A stretch of 64,000 nt of DNA, taken from assembly GCA_947039275.1 (NCBI GenBank), contig CAMQYL010000004.1, positions 1-64,000 of the forward strand, written 5' to 3'. Below are positions 25,365-35,022 of the stretch, piece by piece. Every line of letters starts with the position of its first letter. The stretch's first letter is position 1. A program made the translations under genes and the position numbers. This DNA is from Amulumruptor sp947039275 (GTDB lineage Bacteria > Bacteroidota > Bacteroidia > Bacteroidales > Muribaculaceae). The notes under the pieces were generated by a model. That model saw only the letters and a program-made list of their open reading frames with translations. It did no database searches and was not told the origin of the DNA.

Positions 25365-27122
25365 ATGTACAGGACCAAGACATGTGGAGAGCTGCGTCTC
25401 TCTGATGTGGGCGAGAGCGTGACCCTCGCCGGATGGGTGCAGCGCACCCGCAAGATGGGAGGTATGACGTTTGTCGACCTCCGAGACCGCTACGGCATCA
25501 CCCAGATAGTATTTAATGTGGAGAGCGACGCGGCTCTCACCGAAGCTGCCAATCACCTCGGACGCGAATATGTAGTGCAAATCAAGGGCGATGTGGCAGA
25601 GCGCACGAGCAAGAATCCCAATATGCCCACGGGCGATATCGAAATCATAGCCCGCGAACTTAATATATTGAATCCCAGCGAGGTGCCTCCGTTTACCATC
25701 GAGGATAATACCGACGGTGGAGATGACCTGCGCATGAAGTTCCGTTATCTCGACCTGCGACGCAATGCCGTGCGCCGCAATCTTGAGCTGCGTCACCGCA
25801 TGGCGTTTGAGATCCGCCGTTATCTTGACTCCAAGGGCTTCCTTGAAGTGGAGACTCCCGTGCTCATCAAGTCGACCCCCGAGGGTGCACGTGACTTCGT
25901 GGTGCCTTCGCGCATGAATCCGGGCGAATTCTATGCCCTGCCTCAGTCTCCTCAGACGTTCAAGCAGCTGCTTATGGTCAGCGGATTTGACCGCTATTTC
26001 CAGATAGTCAAGTGCTTCCGTGACGAAGACCTCCGTGCTGACCGTCAGCCTGAGTTTACACAGATCGATTGTGAGATGTCGTTTGTTGACCAGGAAGACG
26101 TGCTCCAGATGTTTGAGGGTCTCGTCAAGCACATATTCAAGTATGTCAAGGATATCGACTTCACCGAGCCGTTCCCGAGGATGACATGGGCTGATGCCAT
26201 GCGCCTCTATGGCAGCGACAAGCCTGACACACGTTTCGGCATGCAGTTTGTGGAGCTGAAAGACCTCACCGAGGGCAGCGGCTTCTCTGTCATGGACGAT
26301 GCGGAATACGTTGGTGCCATCGTGGCTCCCGGATGTGCCGAATATACCCGCAAGCAGCTTGACCAGCTGACCGACTTTGTGAAGCGTCCGCAGGTAGGTG
26401 CCAAGGGTATGATGTGGGTGAAACTTGAAAAGGACGGTTCCGTCAAGAGCAGTGTAGGCAAATTCTTCACTGACGAGCAGCTGATGAAGTGGCTCGAGCG
26501 TGGCGATGCCAAGCCGGGTGACCTCATGCTGATACTTGCCGGACAGACCATGAAGACCCGCAAGCAGCTCAACGAGCTCCGCCTTGAGATGGGCTCGCGT
26601 CTCGGACTGCGTGACCCGCAGAAATTCTCATGTCTGTGGGTGGTTGATTTCCCCCTCTTCGAGTGGGATGACGAAACTCAGCGTTTCTACGCCATGCACC
26701 ATCCGTTCACGGCTCCTAACCCTGACGATATCGACAAACTCGACTCGGATACAGGCTCGGTACGTGCCACTGCCTATGACATGGTGGTCAACGGCAATGA
26801 ACTCGGCGGCGGCTCTATCCGCATCCATGAGTCTGATTTGCAGAATACGATGTTCCGTCTGCTCGGTCTTGACGAGGCAGAGGCTCGCTATAAGTTCGGC
26901 TTCCTGATGGATGCGTTCAAGTTCGGTGCACCCCCTCACGGAGGCCTGGCTTTCGGATTTGACCGTTTCGTATCCATACTCGCCGGTCTTGACAGCATCC
27001 GTGATGTCATCGCGTTCCCCAAGAACAATTCCGGACGCGACACGATGATCGATGCGCCTTCGACCATCGACGACTCGCAGCTTCAGGAACTCAACATCAG
27101 TCTCGTAGAACCTGAAAAGTGA
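25365..27122 (+). CDS. aspS: Aspartyl-tRNA synthetase
   Basis: This class II synthetase charges tRNA-Asp. The N-terminal OB-fold anticodon-binding domain (VTLAGWVQRTRKMGGMTFVD) leads to the catalytic core with motif 2 (FRDEDLRADRQPEFTQIDCE) and motif 3 (GLAFGFDRFVSIL). At 585 residues it is the bacterial form with the GAD insertion. It is followed 12 bases later by the Nif3-like gene and lies in a run of same-strand housekeeping genes. Confidence 0.96.
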   Translation: MYRTKTCGELRLSDVGESVTLAGWVQRTRKMGGMTFVDLRDRYGITQIVFNVESDAALTEAANHLGREYVVQIKGDVAERTSKNPNMPTGDIEIIARELNILNPSEVPPFTIEDNTDGGDDLRMKFRYLDLRRNAVRRNLELRHRMAFEIRRYLDSKGFLEVETPVLIKSTPEGARDFVVPSRMNPGEFYALPQSPQTFKQLLMVSGFDRYFQIVKCFRDEDLRADRQPEFTQIDCEMSFVDQEDVLQMFEGLVKHIFKYVKDIDFTEPFPRMTWADAMRLYGSDKPDTRFGMQFVELKDLTEGSGFSVMDDAEYVGAIVAPGCAEYTRKQLDQLTDFVKRPQVGAKGMMWVKLEKDGSVKSSVGKFFTDEQLMKWLERGDAKPGDLMLILAGQTMKTRKQLNELRLEMGSRLGLRDPQKFSCLWVVDFPLFEWDDETQRFYAMHHPFTAPNPDDIDKLDSDTGSVRATAYDMVVNGNELGGGSIRIHESDLQNTMFRLLGLDEAEARYKFGFLMDAFKFGAPPHGGLAFGFDRFVSILAGLDSIRDVIAFPKNNSGRDTMIDAPSTIDDSQLQELNISLVEPEK

Positions 27123-27134
27123 TAGCGTCGGCTG

Positions 27135-27935
27135 ATGGCTCTATGTAACAAAGATATAGCCCGTGTACTTGAAGGCGCAGCTCCGCTGTGCCTTCAGGAG
27201 GGTTATGACAACTGCGGATGGCAGGTCGGCAGTCCCGATGCTGAGTGCACAGGTGTGATGATTTGCGTCGACCCTGTGCCTGAGCGCATCGCCGAGGCTG
27301 TAGCTGGGGGATGCAACCTCCTTGTGAGCCACCATCCTCTGCTGTTCCACGGGTTGAAGCGTATCACAGGCGATACCCTCGTACAGCAGACGGTGATGGA
27401 TGCCATTGCCGGCGGCGTTTCGGTCTATTCGTTCCATACAGCCCTTGACAATGCCCCCGATCCGTGGGGTGTGTCATTGGAGATGGCGCGTATGCTATCG
27501 CTGACCGATGTTCGTCCGCTTGATGCCGACAGCGGTGCCGGAGCGATAGGGGAGGTGTCGCTCTCCGATATGCTTGACCTGTCAGGTTTTGTCGCTAAGG
27601 TCAAGGAAGCATTCGGCTCTCCGATAGTCAGAGCAAGTGATCCCTCGTTGGCTCCGTGTGCATCCTCGCAGATTCGCCGAGTGGCTCTGTGTGGAGGCTC
27701 TGGGTCGTCACTGATTGACATGGCGATTGCAGCCGGTGCTGACGTGATGCTGACCTCCGATATTTCCTATCACAGGTTTGTGGACTATGCTTCCAAGATT
27801 CAGCTCGTGGACATAGGGCATTTTGAGAGCGAACGGTGCACTAAATCAATAATATATCGCATAATTAGCCAAAATTTTCCTAACTTTGTGGCTAAATTAT
27901 CCCAACAAGAATCCAATCCCATAACATATCTCTAA
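27135..27935 (+). CDS. Nif3-like dinuclear metal-centre protein
   Basis: This 266-residue protein is of the Nif3/YbgI (DUF34) family. Conserved metal-site motifs are DNCGWQVG, the LLVSHHPLLF histidine pair, YSFHTALDNA and the C-terminal DIGHFESER. Members bind two metal ions and some are annotated GTP cyclohydrolase I type 2, but the physiological role is unsettled. It is the short form, without the extra PII-like middle domain found in many family members. It lies 12 bases after aspS and 9 before the zinc-ribbon gene; a Nif3-zinc ribbon pair is common in Bacteroidetes. Confidence 0.88.
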   Translation: MALCNKDIARVLEGAAPLCLQEGYDNCGWQVGSPDAECTGVMICVDPVPERIAEAVAGGCNLLVSHHPLLFHGLKRITGDTLVQQTVMDAIAGGVSVYSFHTALDNAPDPWGVSLEMARMLSLTDVRPLDADSGAGAIGEVSLSDMLDLSGFVAKVKEAFGSPIVRASDPSLAPCASSQIRRVALCGGSGSSLIDMAIAAGADVMLTSDISYHRFVDYASKIQLVDIGHFESERCTKSIIYRIISQNFPNFVAKLSQQESNPITYL

Positions 27936-27944
27936 CGAAGCATT

Positions 27945-28721
27945 ATGGCTAACGATAGCAACAAAGCTGACCAGACACGTACCGTAGAGGAGCGTCTCAA
28001 GTCACTCTACAAACTTCAGACTCTCCTGTCACAGATTGACCGCATCCGCACAGTGCGCGGCGAGCTCCCCCTGGAGGTGCGTGACCTCGAGGACAATGTA
28101 GCCGGTCTCCAGACACGTATCGAAAACTATGAGCGTGACATAGCAGACCTCAAGCAGAAAGTCCTCAACGAGAAGGCTAAAATCAGCGAATCACAGAGCA
28201 AGATTGCCAAATACAAGGAACAGCTCAACGATGTCAAGAACAACCGCGAATTTGACCTGTTGACCAAGGAGGTGGAGTTCCAGACTCTTGAAATCGAGCT
28301 TGCCGAAAAGCATATCTACGAGGCAGAACGTGCCACCGAAGCCAAGATGGCTGAGATAGAGCAGACCAAGGAGAAACTCGCCGACCAGGAGCATGTCCTC
28401 TCGGAGAAGCGCACCGAGCTTGAGGAGATTGTCAACGAGACCAAGCAGGATGAGGAGAATCTCCGCGAGCAGGCTAAAGCCATTGAGCCTGAAATCGACC
28501 CCCGTACTCTCACAGCCTTCAAGCGTATCCGCAAGAACGCCCGCAACGGCCTCGGTGTGGTCTACATCCAGCGTAATGCCTGTGGTGGCTGCTTCAACCG
28601 CATCCCGCCGCAGAAGCAGATGGAAATCAAGCTCCACAAGAAAATCATCGTCTGCGAGTACTGCGGACGCATCATGATCGATCCTGAACTCGCCGGCGTA
28701 GAAGAAACCCCCAACGCCTGA
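27945..28721 (+). CDS. Coiled-coil zinc-ribbon protein (DUF164-like)
   Basis: Residues from about 15 to 185 are a long charged coiled-coil (VRDLEDNVAGLQTRIENYER and similar heptads). The C-terminus holds a C4 zinc ribbon: CGGCFNRIPP followed by VCEYCGRIM. This is the C4-type zinc-ribbon family that includes Chlamydia CT398. Some homologues bind RNA polymerase sigma-54 or other partners, but no function is proven here. It forms a pair with the Nif3-like gene and is followed by a strong terminator. Confidence 0.82.
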   Translation: MANDSNKADQTRTVEERLKSLYKLQTLLSQIDRIRTVRGELPLEVRDLEDNVAGLQTRIENYERDIADLKQKVLNEKAKISESQSKIAKYKEQLNDVKNNREFDLLTKEVEFQTLEIELAEKHIYEAERATEAKMAEIEQTKEKLADQEHVLSEKRTELEEIVNETKQDEENLREQAKAIEPEIDPRTLTAFKRIRKNARNGLGVVYIQRNACGGCFNRIPPQKQMEIKLHKKIIVCEYCGRIMIDPELAGVEETPNA

Positions 28722-28741
28722 TAACATCACCGACAGCATAT

Positions 28742-28785
28742 ACATCGGCGCATACCCCCAGCAAGGTATGCGCCGATGTCTTTTA
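28742..28785 (+). terminator. Strong intrinsic terminator after the zinc-ribbon gene
   Basis: A perfect 15-bp stem (ACATCGGCGCATACC, 28742-28756, with 28765-28779), an 8-base loop, then CTTTTAT. Confidence 0.88.
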
Positions 28786-28856
28786 TAAATCCCGTTCGCA
28801 GAGGAATGAAATCATCTAAAAAGCAGGGATGTTGCGGAACTCGAAATTCCTAAACC

Positions 28857-29019
28857 TGTAGGGACATGCCGTGGCATGTCCGTCCATCAGGCGTTGCATT
28901 TGCGATTGCTGCTGAAAGCGGACATGCCACGGCATGTCCCTACAAGAGTTATACAGTGTTTTGGCATAGCAGATTGAGATAATCTCATCTCGTCAGCTAC
29001 ACGCAGCAAAAGATTGACC
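28857..29019 (+). repeat. Dispersed repeat module, inverted pair plus tail
   Basis: Inverted copies of the 26-base repeat (28857-28882 and 28919-28944) flank 36 bases. A tail of about 75 bases follows, including TCTCATCTCGTCAG and ending GATTGACCAGTAGTAG near 29019. Nearly the same module recurs in opposite orientation at about 61063-61219. No gene is seen in this gap between convergent genes. Confidence 0.85.
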
Positions 29020-29088
29020 AGTAGTAGGTGCCGCCCTATAACATGATGGTTTTGCAACACCTTCTCTATTTTTTGTGGAGTACCGGAA

Positions 29089-32000
29089 TCAATACCAGCG
29101 GAGACCGTCGCCGGTGGAGGAGCGTTTGTCGTACTTGAGGTCGGAGAGGAGCGATGACTTGACGGCGATGTGGAGATTGTAGCTCTTGTACGGACCCAGA
29201 GGGACGAAGCTGCATGTCAGGGTGAAGCAGTGGAGGTCACGCGAGATGTTGCAGGTCATGTAGTTGATCTTGTGCAGATCGAAATTGTAGCTGCCCGAGA
29301 GGCTGAAATTCCAGTTTTTGGTCGGGCGGATGTTGCCCGAAAATGATAGGTTCTGGCGGATGTTACCCTTGTAGGTCTGTGCTTCGGGGTCCCACTCGCC
29401 GTTGCCGTTGTATGACACGCTGTAGTTAAACGACAGGCTCCACGGGCAGTCCCACTTCATGTAGCCGTCAGGACCGAGTTGCAAATCATCGTCATGACCG
29501 CCACGCAGACGTTTTGAGCCACCCTCTCCTCCGTTTGCCTGCTCCTCCGCTGCAGCATCAGCCTCGCTCTGGGCTGTGCCGTCAAAGGTGTTGGATGAGT
29601 CGGAGTCTTTTTTGCCCTTGTCCGAGGAGTTTTTGTCTCCCTTCTTGCGGAATGTGTCGTTGTTGAATGTATATGAGAAACTTGTGCTGGCTGAGTTGAG
29701 ACGTGCGTATCCCTTGCCAGCCTGTAGGCGCGTCTTGTGTGCTACGGGTCGTCCATACTGGTCATTGACATAGTCGTAGGGGTCCCACGTGGTATTGACG
29801 TTGAGGTTGAAGTTCTTGACCAAGCGGATCAGGATGGATGCTTGCAGGTCGCTCCACCGCTTCATGCCGGGGGTGGCAGCGAAGTTGTACGACTGGCTCA
29901 GGTCAAGGCTCTCGATGAGCGAGATCTTCTTCTCACCCGTGGAGTCATTGTCGTTGCGCACCTTCATCTCCACATTGTTGTTAAGCCCGAACGACACCAT
30001 GCCGGCGCGGCCTGACGATGGCGAGCCCATGTTGCCGTTCTGAAACATGTTGTATTTCGAGGTAACCATCTGCCCCGACGAGTTCATGTAGGTATATGAG
30101 TCATACACTCCCCACATAGGGTCGCTGAAGTCGGGATGCCACCCGACGGAGATGGTCGGAGTCATCACGTGGCGTATCATCTTCACTTTGTCACCGAAAA
30201 GCTTTTTCCATGGCTGGAAGAAGCCGTAAACCTTGGTGCTAAGGCTCAGTCCGACATTGAAGTTGAAGATGTTGTAGAAGTTGTATGTGGTGTCAAGTTG
30301 CTCACGGTTGGCTTCCGGGTCCCAGCTGCGCTTGATTTTCTTGAAGTACATATAATCCGTCATTGACAGGCTGGGGGTGAGGCGGAAATATTGGAATATG
30401 TCAAATGTCGCCTGAGTGCGTGCATCGTGTTTGATGCCATTGTTCCAGTCTTTTATAAGGCTCTTTTTGAAAAATTCGTTTTGCTTGGCGGTCAGGTCAT
30501 TGCGCATCGACCCGTTGTAATTCACGCTGATTTTCTCATACCAGCGTTCGCTTCCCATGGCTTTCTTGCGCTTGAAAGGGTAGACCTGAGGCAGGTTGGC
30601 GGTCAGTGTGGGCAGCGTTACTGACAGAGTGCTGTCCTGATTACGCTGGGCGATTGTCGTGCCTATGTTAAATGACCACTTGGAATTGGCTGGGCGGTAT
30701 GAGAGGTTGATCGACGATGATGTCTGGTTTTCGGTAAAAGTCGGGGTATAAAGGGCATTGAGAGCGTCGCGCTGGTAGCCGGCGGTGTAGAAGTTGACGC
30801 TTGCCGAGAAGTTGAGGTTAGGGTTGGCTTTAGGATCCTGGTTGTGGGTCCATGCTATCTTGAAGGTGTTGCTTTTGGAATAGCCTGGCAACCCCTTGTC
30901 ACCCTCAATGGTTGATATATAGTCAATGTTGAATTGACCGTTGAATTTGTATCGTTTGGCATAGCGGCTTATCGCATTGACACCCCATGACCCCTTGGTG
31001 AATATCTGTCCCAGAAGCTGTAGGTCCACGTAATCGTTGAATGCGAAGTAGTAGCCGCCGCGGTCTAAGTAGAAGCCCTTGTTATAGTCATCGCCGAATG
31101 TGGGGATGATGATTCCCGACGAATATTTCTCGGAGAAGGGGAAGTAGCCGAACGGCACAGCCAGAGGCAGAGGCAATCCAGCCAGCACCATGTATGCCGG
31201 ACCTGTGACGATGTTTTTCTTTGGCGTCACCTTTGCCTTGGTCAGGTGGAAGTAGAAGTGGGGGTCATCGTGCTCGTCACAGGTGGTGTAGTGACCGTCC
31301 TTGATGTAGAATGTCTTATCGTCGATTTTCTTGGTCTGTCCGCCCGTCAGGTATCCGTCGCCCTGCTGGGTGATGACATCGGTGATGTAGCCCTTGCCGG
31401 TCTTGAAGTTGTAGGTCATGGTCTTGGACTCATAGCTCGTGCCGGCATCGTCAAACACAGGCTCGCCTGTGACGGTGCCAGTAGAGTCCTCTTGACCTAC
31501 GGCATAGACCGTGTTTGTCGCCATATTCATCTCGATGTTGGCGGCGTCGAGCTTGATGTTGCCGTAGGTCACCTTGCTGTCACCAAACATATAAGCCTGG
31601 TCGGTGCCAACGAGTCTCACACTGTCTTTGGCAGAGAAATCCACCACATGCTCCATGTCTCCCGACACCTTGGTGCGGACGATGCGTTTGCCGGGGCGCA
31701 TCATGGTATCCTCGGGGTTGTAGATGGTCGTGCGTGCCATCAGTGACGAGTCGAGGCGCGGGCGGTCAGCTTCCTCATTCGGATCGGTAGTGTCTGTTAA
31801 GGCATTCGGAATGATATCGCTGAGGCTGTCCGTGCCCAAAGCCTCGCTGACGCTACGCAGCAGCTCGCCCAGCTGCTCCGGCGTGGTGTCAACGGCGGCA
31901 GCTGCCGAGCCGAAGTCAGGCATCGGCAATGCCGCATGGCTGTCACCGTCGGCACGCATGCGCCCGTAGGCAGGTGTCAACAGTATCATGCACAGCGTCA

Positions 32001-32094
32001 GTATTACTATATTGAGGAAAAGGGCTTTCAAAAAGCGATGTATAAGTGAAAAAATTGCGGCAGCCGCATCACGTCTGCAACAATAACGAATCAA
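29089..32094 (-). CDS. lptD: LptD-like outer-membrane LPS assembly protein
   Basis: This large protein has a periplasmic OstA-like N-terminal region (SVRLVGTDQAYMFGDSKVTY, then NIKLDAANIEMNM) and a long beta-barrel C-terminal region rich in alternating aromatic strands, ending in a short strand with terminal WY. It matches the Bacteroidetes LptD family, which inserts lipopolysaccharide into the outer leaflet. A low-complexity acidic/Ser segment (KGDKNSSDKGKKDSDSS) interrupts the barrel near residue 840. The frame opens at a TTG (32094). A second TTG at 32031 gives a cleaner signal peptide (KALFLNIVILTLCMILLTPA), so the start is uncertain. It complements the lpx operon upstream. Confidence 0.82.
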   Translation of the reverse strand: MIRYCCRRDAAAAIFSLIHRFLKALFLNIVILTLCMILLTPAYGRMRADGDSHAALPMPDFGSAAAAVDTTPEQLGELLRSVSEALGTDSLSDIIPNALTDTTDPNEEADRPRLDSSLMARTTIYNPEDTMMRPGKRIVRTKVSGDMEHVVDFSAKDSVRLVGTDQAYMFGDSKVTYGNIKLDAANIEMNMATNTVYAVGQEDSTGTVTGEPVFDDAGTSYESKTMTYNFKTGKGYITDVITQQGDGYLTGGQTKKIDDKTFYIKDGHYTTCDEHDDPHFYFHLTKAKVTPKKNIVTGPAYMVLAGLPLPLAVPFGYFPFSEKYSSGIIIPTFGDDYNKGFYLDRGGYYFAFNDYVDLQLLGQIFTKGSWGVNAISRYAKRYKFNGQFNIDYISTIEGDKGLPGYSKSNTFKIAWTHNQDPKANPNLNFSASVNFYTAGYQRDALNALYTPTFTENQTSSSINLSYRPANSKWSFNIGTTIAQRNQDSTLSVTLPTLTANLPQVYPFKRKKAMGSERWYEKISVNYNGSMRNDLTAKQNEFFKKSLIKDWNNGIKHDARTQATFDIFQYFRLTPSLSMTDYMYFKKIKRSWDPEANREQLDTTYNFYNIFNFNVGLSLSTKVYGFFQPWKKLFGDKVKMIRHVMTPTISVGWHPDFSDPMWGVYDSYTYMNSSGQMVTSKYNMFQNGNMGSPSSGRAGMVSFGLNNNVEMKVRNDNDSTGEKKISLIESLDLSQSYNFAATPGMKRWSDLQASILIRLVKNFNLNVNTTWDPYDYVNDQYGRPVAHKTRLQAGKGYARLNSASTSFSYTFNNDTFRKKGDKNSSDKGKKDSDSSNTFDGTAQSEADAAAEEQANGGEGGSKRLRGGHDDDLQLGPDGYMKWDCPWSLSFNYSVSYNGNGEWDPEAQTYKGNIRQNLSFSGNIRPTKNWNFSLSGSYNFDLHKINYMTCNISRDLHCFTLTCSFVPLGPYKSYNLHIAVKSSLLSDLKYDKRSSTGDGLRWY

Positions 32095-32131
32095 AGTTGC
32101 AGCGCACTCGGATGTCGCCAGAAAATCGCTG

Positions 32132-32139
32132 CAAATTTA
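32132..32139 (-). promoter_or_regulatory. -7 box of lptD
   Basis: Read on the minus strand, TAAATTTG (32139-32132) matches the Bacteroidales -7 box, 37 bases before the TTG at 32094. The -33 position is not clear. Confidence 0.4.
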
Positions 32140-32210
32140 CGTCAAATATCCCATATTTCCTCTATTTCCCATGATTTTAATCCTATGCCATTGATATGTA
32201 GAAAATTTCG

Positions 32211-32218
32211 TATCTTTG
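32211..32218 (+). promoter_or_regulatory. -7 box at the head of the glycan cluster
   Basis: TATCTTTG followed by C matches the consensus. A TTG lies 17 bases upstream at 32191-32193, slightly short of the usual spacing. The flippase ATG is 49 bases downstream. Confidence 0.45.
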
Positions 32219-32267
32219 CACCCTGGATATCCTTTCAAGCAGTATACCGACACATCTGACATTGAAT

Positions 32268-33827
32268 ATGGCAGAAAATATAGCCGCCTCTGACATACAG
32301 GAAAACACTAAAACTTCCAATAACAAGCGTATTGCCCGCAATACGCTGTTACTCTACGTGCGCATGCTCTTCATCATGGGCGTCTCCCTATACACGAGCC
32401 GCGTAGTCCTCGCCACCCTCGGCGAAGTGGATTTCGGTGTATATAACGTTGTGGGTGGTGTTGTGGTGATGTTTTCAATGATTTCATCTCCTCTGAGCAC
32501 TGCCATTACCCGATTCCTCACATTCGAACTGGGGAAAGGGCATCTTAAGCAACTGAGTCAGGTTTTCTCCACAAGTATAAACATTCAGCTGCTTATCTCT
32601 CTCGTACTGGTGCTTCTGGTTGAAACCATTGGCGTATGGTTCCTCAACACCAAGATGAACATACCTGCTGAACGTATGTGGGCTGCCAACTGGGTGTTGC
32701 AATGCTCGATCATCACGTTTGTAATCAATCTGCTGAGCGTCCCGTATAATGCAACCATCATAGCACACGAGCGCATGAACATCTACGCCTATATCAGCAT
32801 ATTAGAGGTGTCGCTGAAACTGCTTGTGGTGTATCTGCTTGTCATATCTCCGTGGGATAAGCTGGCTGCCTATGCCGTGCTGTTGGCTGTGGTGGCTCTC
32901 GGTATCCAGATGACATATGCCATCTACTGCCATCGGCATTTCCAGGAGTGCAGGTGGTCGCGCCACATTGACCGCCCCCTCTTCAAAGAGATGCTCGGAT
33001 TCTCCGGCTGGAATTTCATCGGCGCAGCGTCGGGAATCTGTAGGGAATACGGTGTCAATATCGTGATCAATATATTCTGCGGACCTGTTGTCAATGCCGC
33101 GCGTGGTATTGCAACACAGGTCAATTCGGCTATAAACAGTTTCGTGCAGAACTTCATGGTGGCGCTTAACCCACAGATCACCAAATCTTACGCGATGGGT
33201 GAACGCGAGTATATTTTCTCCCTCTTGTTTAGAGGCTCGAGATTCTCATTCTATCTGTTGATGTTTTTGTCGTTGCCTGTTATAGTCAATACATCGTGGA
33301 TACTTCATCTATGGCTTGAAGAGGTGCCGGGCTACACAGCCATATTCTTGCAACTCATATTGATTTTTGCGATGAGCGAGTCCATATCCACACCTCTGAT
33401 TACTGCCATGTTGGCAACTGGCGATATACGCAACTATCAGATTCTTGTGGGAGGTTTGCAGCTGCTTAACCTGCCAGGGTCATACTTGCTATTATACCTG
33501 GGTTTTCCCCCGCAGAGCACCATCGTTTTTGCTATCATAATGTCGATATGCTGCTTGATCGGACGATTGGTTATGCTTCGTGGCATGATTGATTTGCCTG
33601 TCAAGGACTTTTGTGTGCATGTGCTCGGCAATGTACTGCTTGTCAGTCTGTTGTCGGCGGCAGCCCCGGTGGCTCTGTCGCTATGGATGGAACCCTCTTT
33701 TCTTACATTCGTAGTGACATCGCTTGCAAGCGTGGTCTGTTGTATATGGTCCATACTCTATGTCGGTTGCACGACCTCCGAGCGTGGCTTTGTTATAATC
33801 CAGATTAGGAAGAAACTGCATATATAG
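32268..33827 (+). CDS. Oligosaccharide flippase (Wzx/MATE-like)
   Basis: A membrane protein of about 519 residues with about 12-14 hydrophobic segments, of the polysaccharide-biosynthesis/MOP superfamily. The N-terminal RIARNTLLLYVRMLFIMGVS, LYTSRVVLATLGEVDFGVYN and VVGGVVVMFSM stretches are typical of Wzx-like proteins in Bacteroidales glycan loci. It would move lipid-linked repeat units across the inner membrane. The ATG at 32268 is chosen; the frame opens 6 bases earlier at a TTG. It heads the glycan cluster after a promoter. Confidence 0.88.
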   Translation: MAENIAASDIQENTKTSNNKRIARNTLLLYVRMLFIMGVSLYTSRVVLATLGEVDFGVYNVVGGVVVMFSMISSPLSTAITRFLTFELGKGHLKQLSQVFSTSINIQLLISLVLVLLVETIGVWFLNTKMNIPAERMWAANWVLQCSIITFVINLLSVPYNATIIAHERMNIYAYISILEVSLKLLVVYLLVISPWDKLAAYAVLLAVVALGIQMTYAIYCHRHFQECRWSRHIDRPLFKEMLGFSGWNFIGAASGICREYGVNIVINIFCGPVVNAARGIATQVNSAINSFVQNFMVALNPQITKSYAMGEREYIFSLLFRGSRFSFYLLMFLSLPVIVNTSWILHLWLEEVPGYTAIFLQLILIFAMSESISTPLITAMLATGDIRNYQILVGGLQLLNLPGSYLLLYLGFPPQSTIVFAIIMSICCLIGRLVMLRGMIDLPVKDFCVHVLGNVLLVSLLSAAAPVALSLWMEPSFLTFVVTSLASVVCCIWSILYVGCTTSERGFVIIQIRKKLHI

Positions 33828-33860
33828 AATATACATATAGTTAATATAAGAAATATTTTT

Positions 33861-34805
33861 ATGGGACTGATGACAAGACTCCGTCAGCTTAAATCCATAT
33901 ATAATGTGGTATTGGCTGATATTGCGTTTCAATACAGATATTCCTTGTCAAACCTGACACCGGATAATCCTGACAACAGGTTGGCTCGCATCATGTTGCT
34001 GATACATCAACTTGAGAAGGGTCTGTCGCATGAAATCCGTCGTTCTGACTGGGGCAAAGAGAAGGCTTACCGTCTCATCAGCCATCTCAATGCATTAGAA
34101 GGAGACATGATGAAGCATGATGTGGTGCAGACGGCTATCAGTGTGCTTGAAAAATACCGCAATGATGAGGCAGCATGTAAAGATATAGCGCTTTTGTCTG
34201 GTATAGATGCTCTGCTTGAGTTCAAAAAAGACGGGATTGACTCCTGGAGCGGTTTTAAAACCGTGAGTGAGCCAGACTTCAAGAAGTCTGAAAATACCAT
34301 ATGGTATTTTTTCAAATCTCGTTCAAGCGTCCGCGAGTTTTCGGGCAAACCGATCTCAGACGAAGATTATAAACTTGCCTTGGAGTTCGCGTCGCTGACA
34401 CCTACAGCATGTAACCGTCAGACCTCAAGAGTGTACAAGTTTGGTGATAAGAAGGTAATCAAGCAGATTCTCGATACGCAATTGGGCGACCAGGGTTGGT
34501 GTATGAATGCCTCCACTCTGTTTGTAGTGGTATCCAACGGCTCATTCTTTGATGTGAATATGGAGTCGCGTCAGGCATATATTGATGGAGGCATGTATGC
34601 AATGAACTTCTGCATGGGACTGCACCTACAGCACATTGCCACCTGCTTTAAAATGTTTGTACGTTCTCGCAAAGAAGAAAAAGAGTTCCGTCGGGTTACA
34701 GGTATCAAGCCACAGGAAATACCGATTGTATGTATCCTTGCAGGTTATTACCCTGAGGATGGTCATGCGGTACCTGCTCCTCTTTCTCATAGATTGCTAT
34801 TATAA
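33861..34805 (+). CDS. Nitroreductase-like protein in glycan cluster
   Basis: The C-terminal 200 residues have the nitroreductase fold: SRSSVREFSGKPISDEDYKL (FMN-phosphate site), EFASLTPTACNRQTSRVYKF, then GGMYAMNFCMGLHLQHIATC and IPIVCILAGYYPED. The first 110 or so residues are an extra helical region including RIMLLIHQLEKGLS. Cytoplasmic, no signal peptide. Its neighbours are a flippase and a polymerase, so a sugar- or lipid-modifying redox step is possible, but the substrate is unknown. It should not be equated with the exported nitroreductase at 5062-5760. Confidence 0.75.
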   Translation: MGLMTRLRQLKSIYNVVLADIAFQYRYSLSNLTPDNPDNRLARIMLLIHQLEKGLSHEIRRSDWGKEKAYRLISHLNALEGDMMKHDVVQTAISVLEKYRNDEAACKDIALLSGIDALLEFKKDGIDSWSGFKTVSEPDFKKSENTIWYFFKSRSSVREFSGKPISDEDYKLALEFASLTPTACNRQTSRVYKFGDKKVIKQILDTQLGDQGWCMNASTLFVVVSNGSFFDVNMESRQAYIDGGMYAMNFCMGLHLQHIATCFKMFVRSRKEEKEFRRVTGIKPQEIPIVCILAGYYPEDGHAVPAPLSHRLLL

Positions 34806-34856
34806 TATTTTGATAATCAACTGATTATTTAGTACTTTAAAAAAACGGTATAAACA

Positions 34857-34890
34857 TTTGAAATATTATAAAAAAGTTTCACTAATTTTG
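34857..34890 (+). promoter_or_regulatory. Internal promoter before the polymerase gene
   Basis: TTTG (34857-34860), 22 bases, then TAATTTTG (34883-34890). Transcription would give a leader of about 125 bases before the ATG at 35023. Confidence 0.45.
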
Positions 34891-34896
34891 TGCAAT

Positions 34897-35022
34897 AAAG
34901 GGTATTCTTGTAAGAATATTTCTGTTGAAACACGCGATATTATCGGTAGCTGGTTGCCGCCTCTGTAGTGCTAAGATAAGGCAACTTGCTGTTGAAACAA
35001 TTTAGCGCACAATTCATTTAAA
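34897..35022 (+). promoter_or_regulatory. Structured leader before the polymerase gene
   Basis: The presumed 5' leader contains a hairpin TATTCTT/AAGAATA, a stem GTTGCC/GGCAAC, and two copies of CTGTTGAAACA (from 34922 and from 34989). This suggests post-transcriptional control, but no known riboswitch is recognised. Confidence 0.3.
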
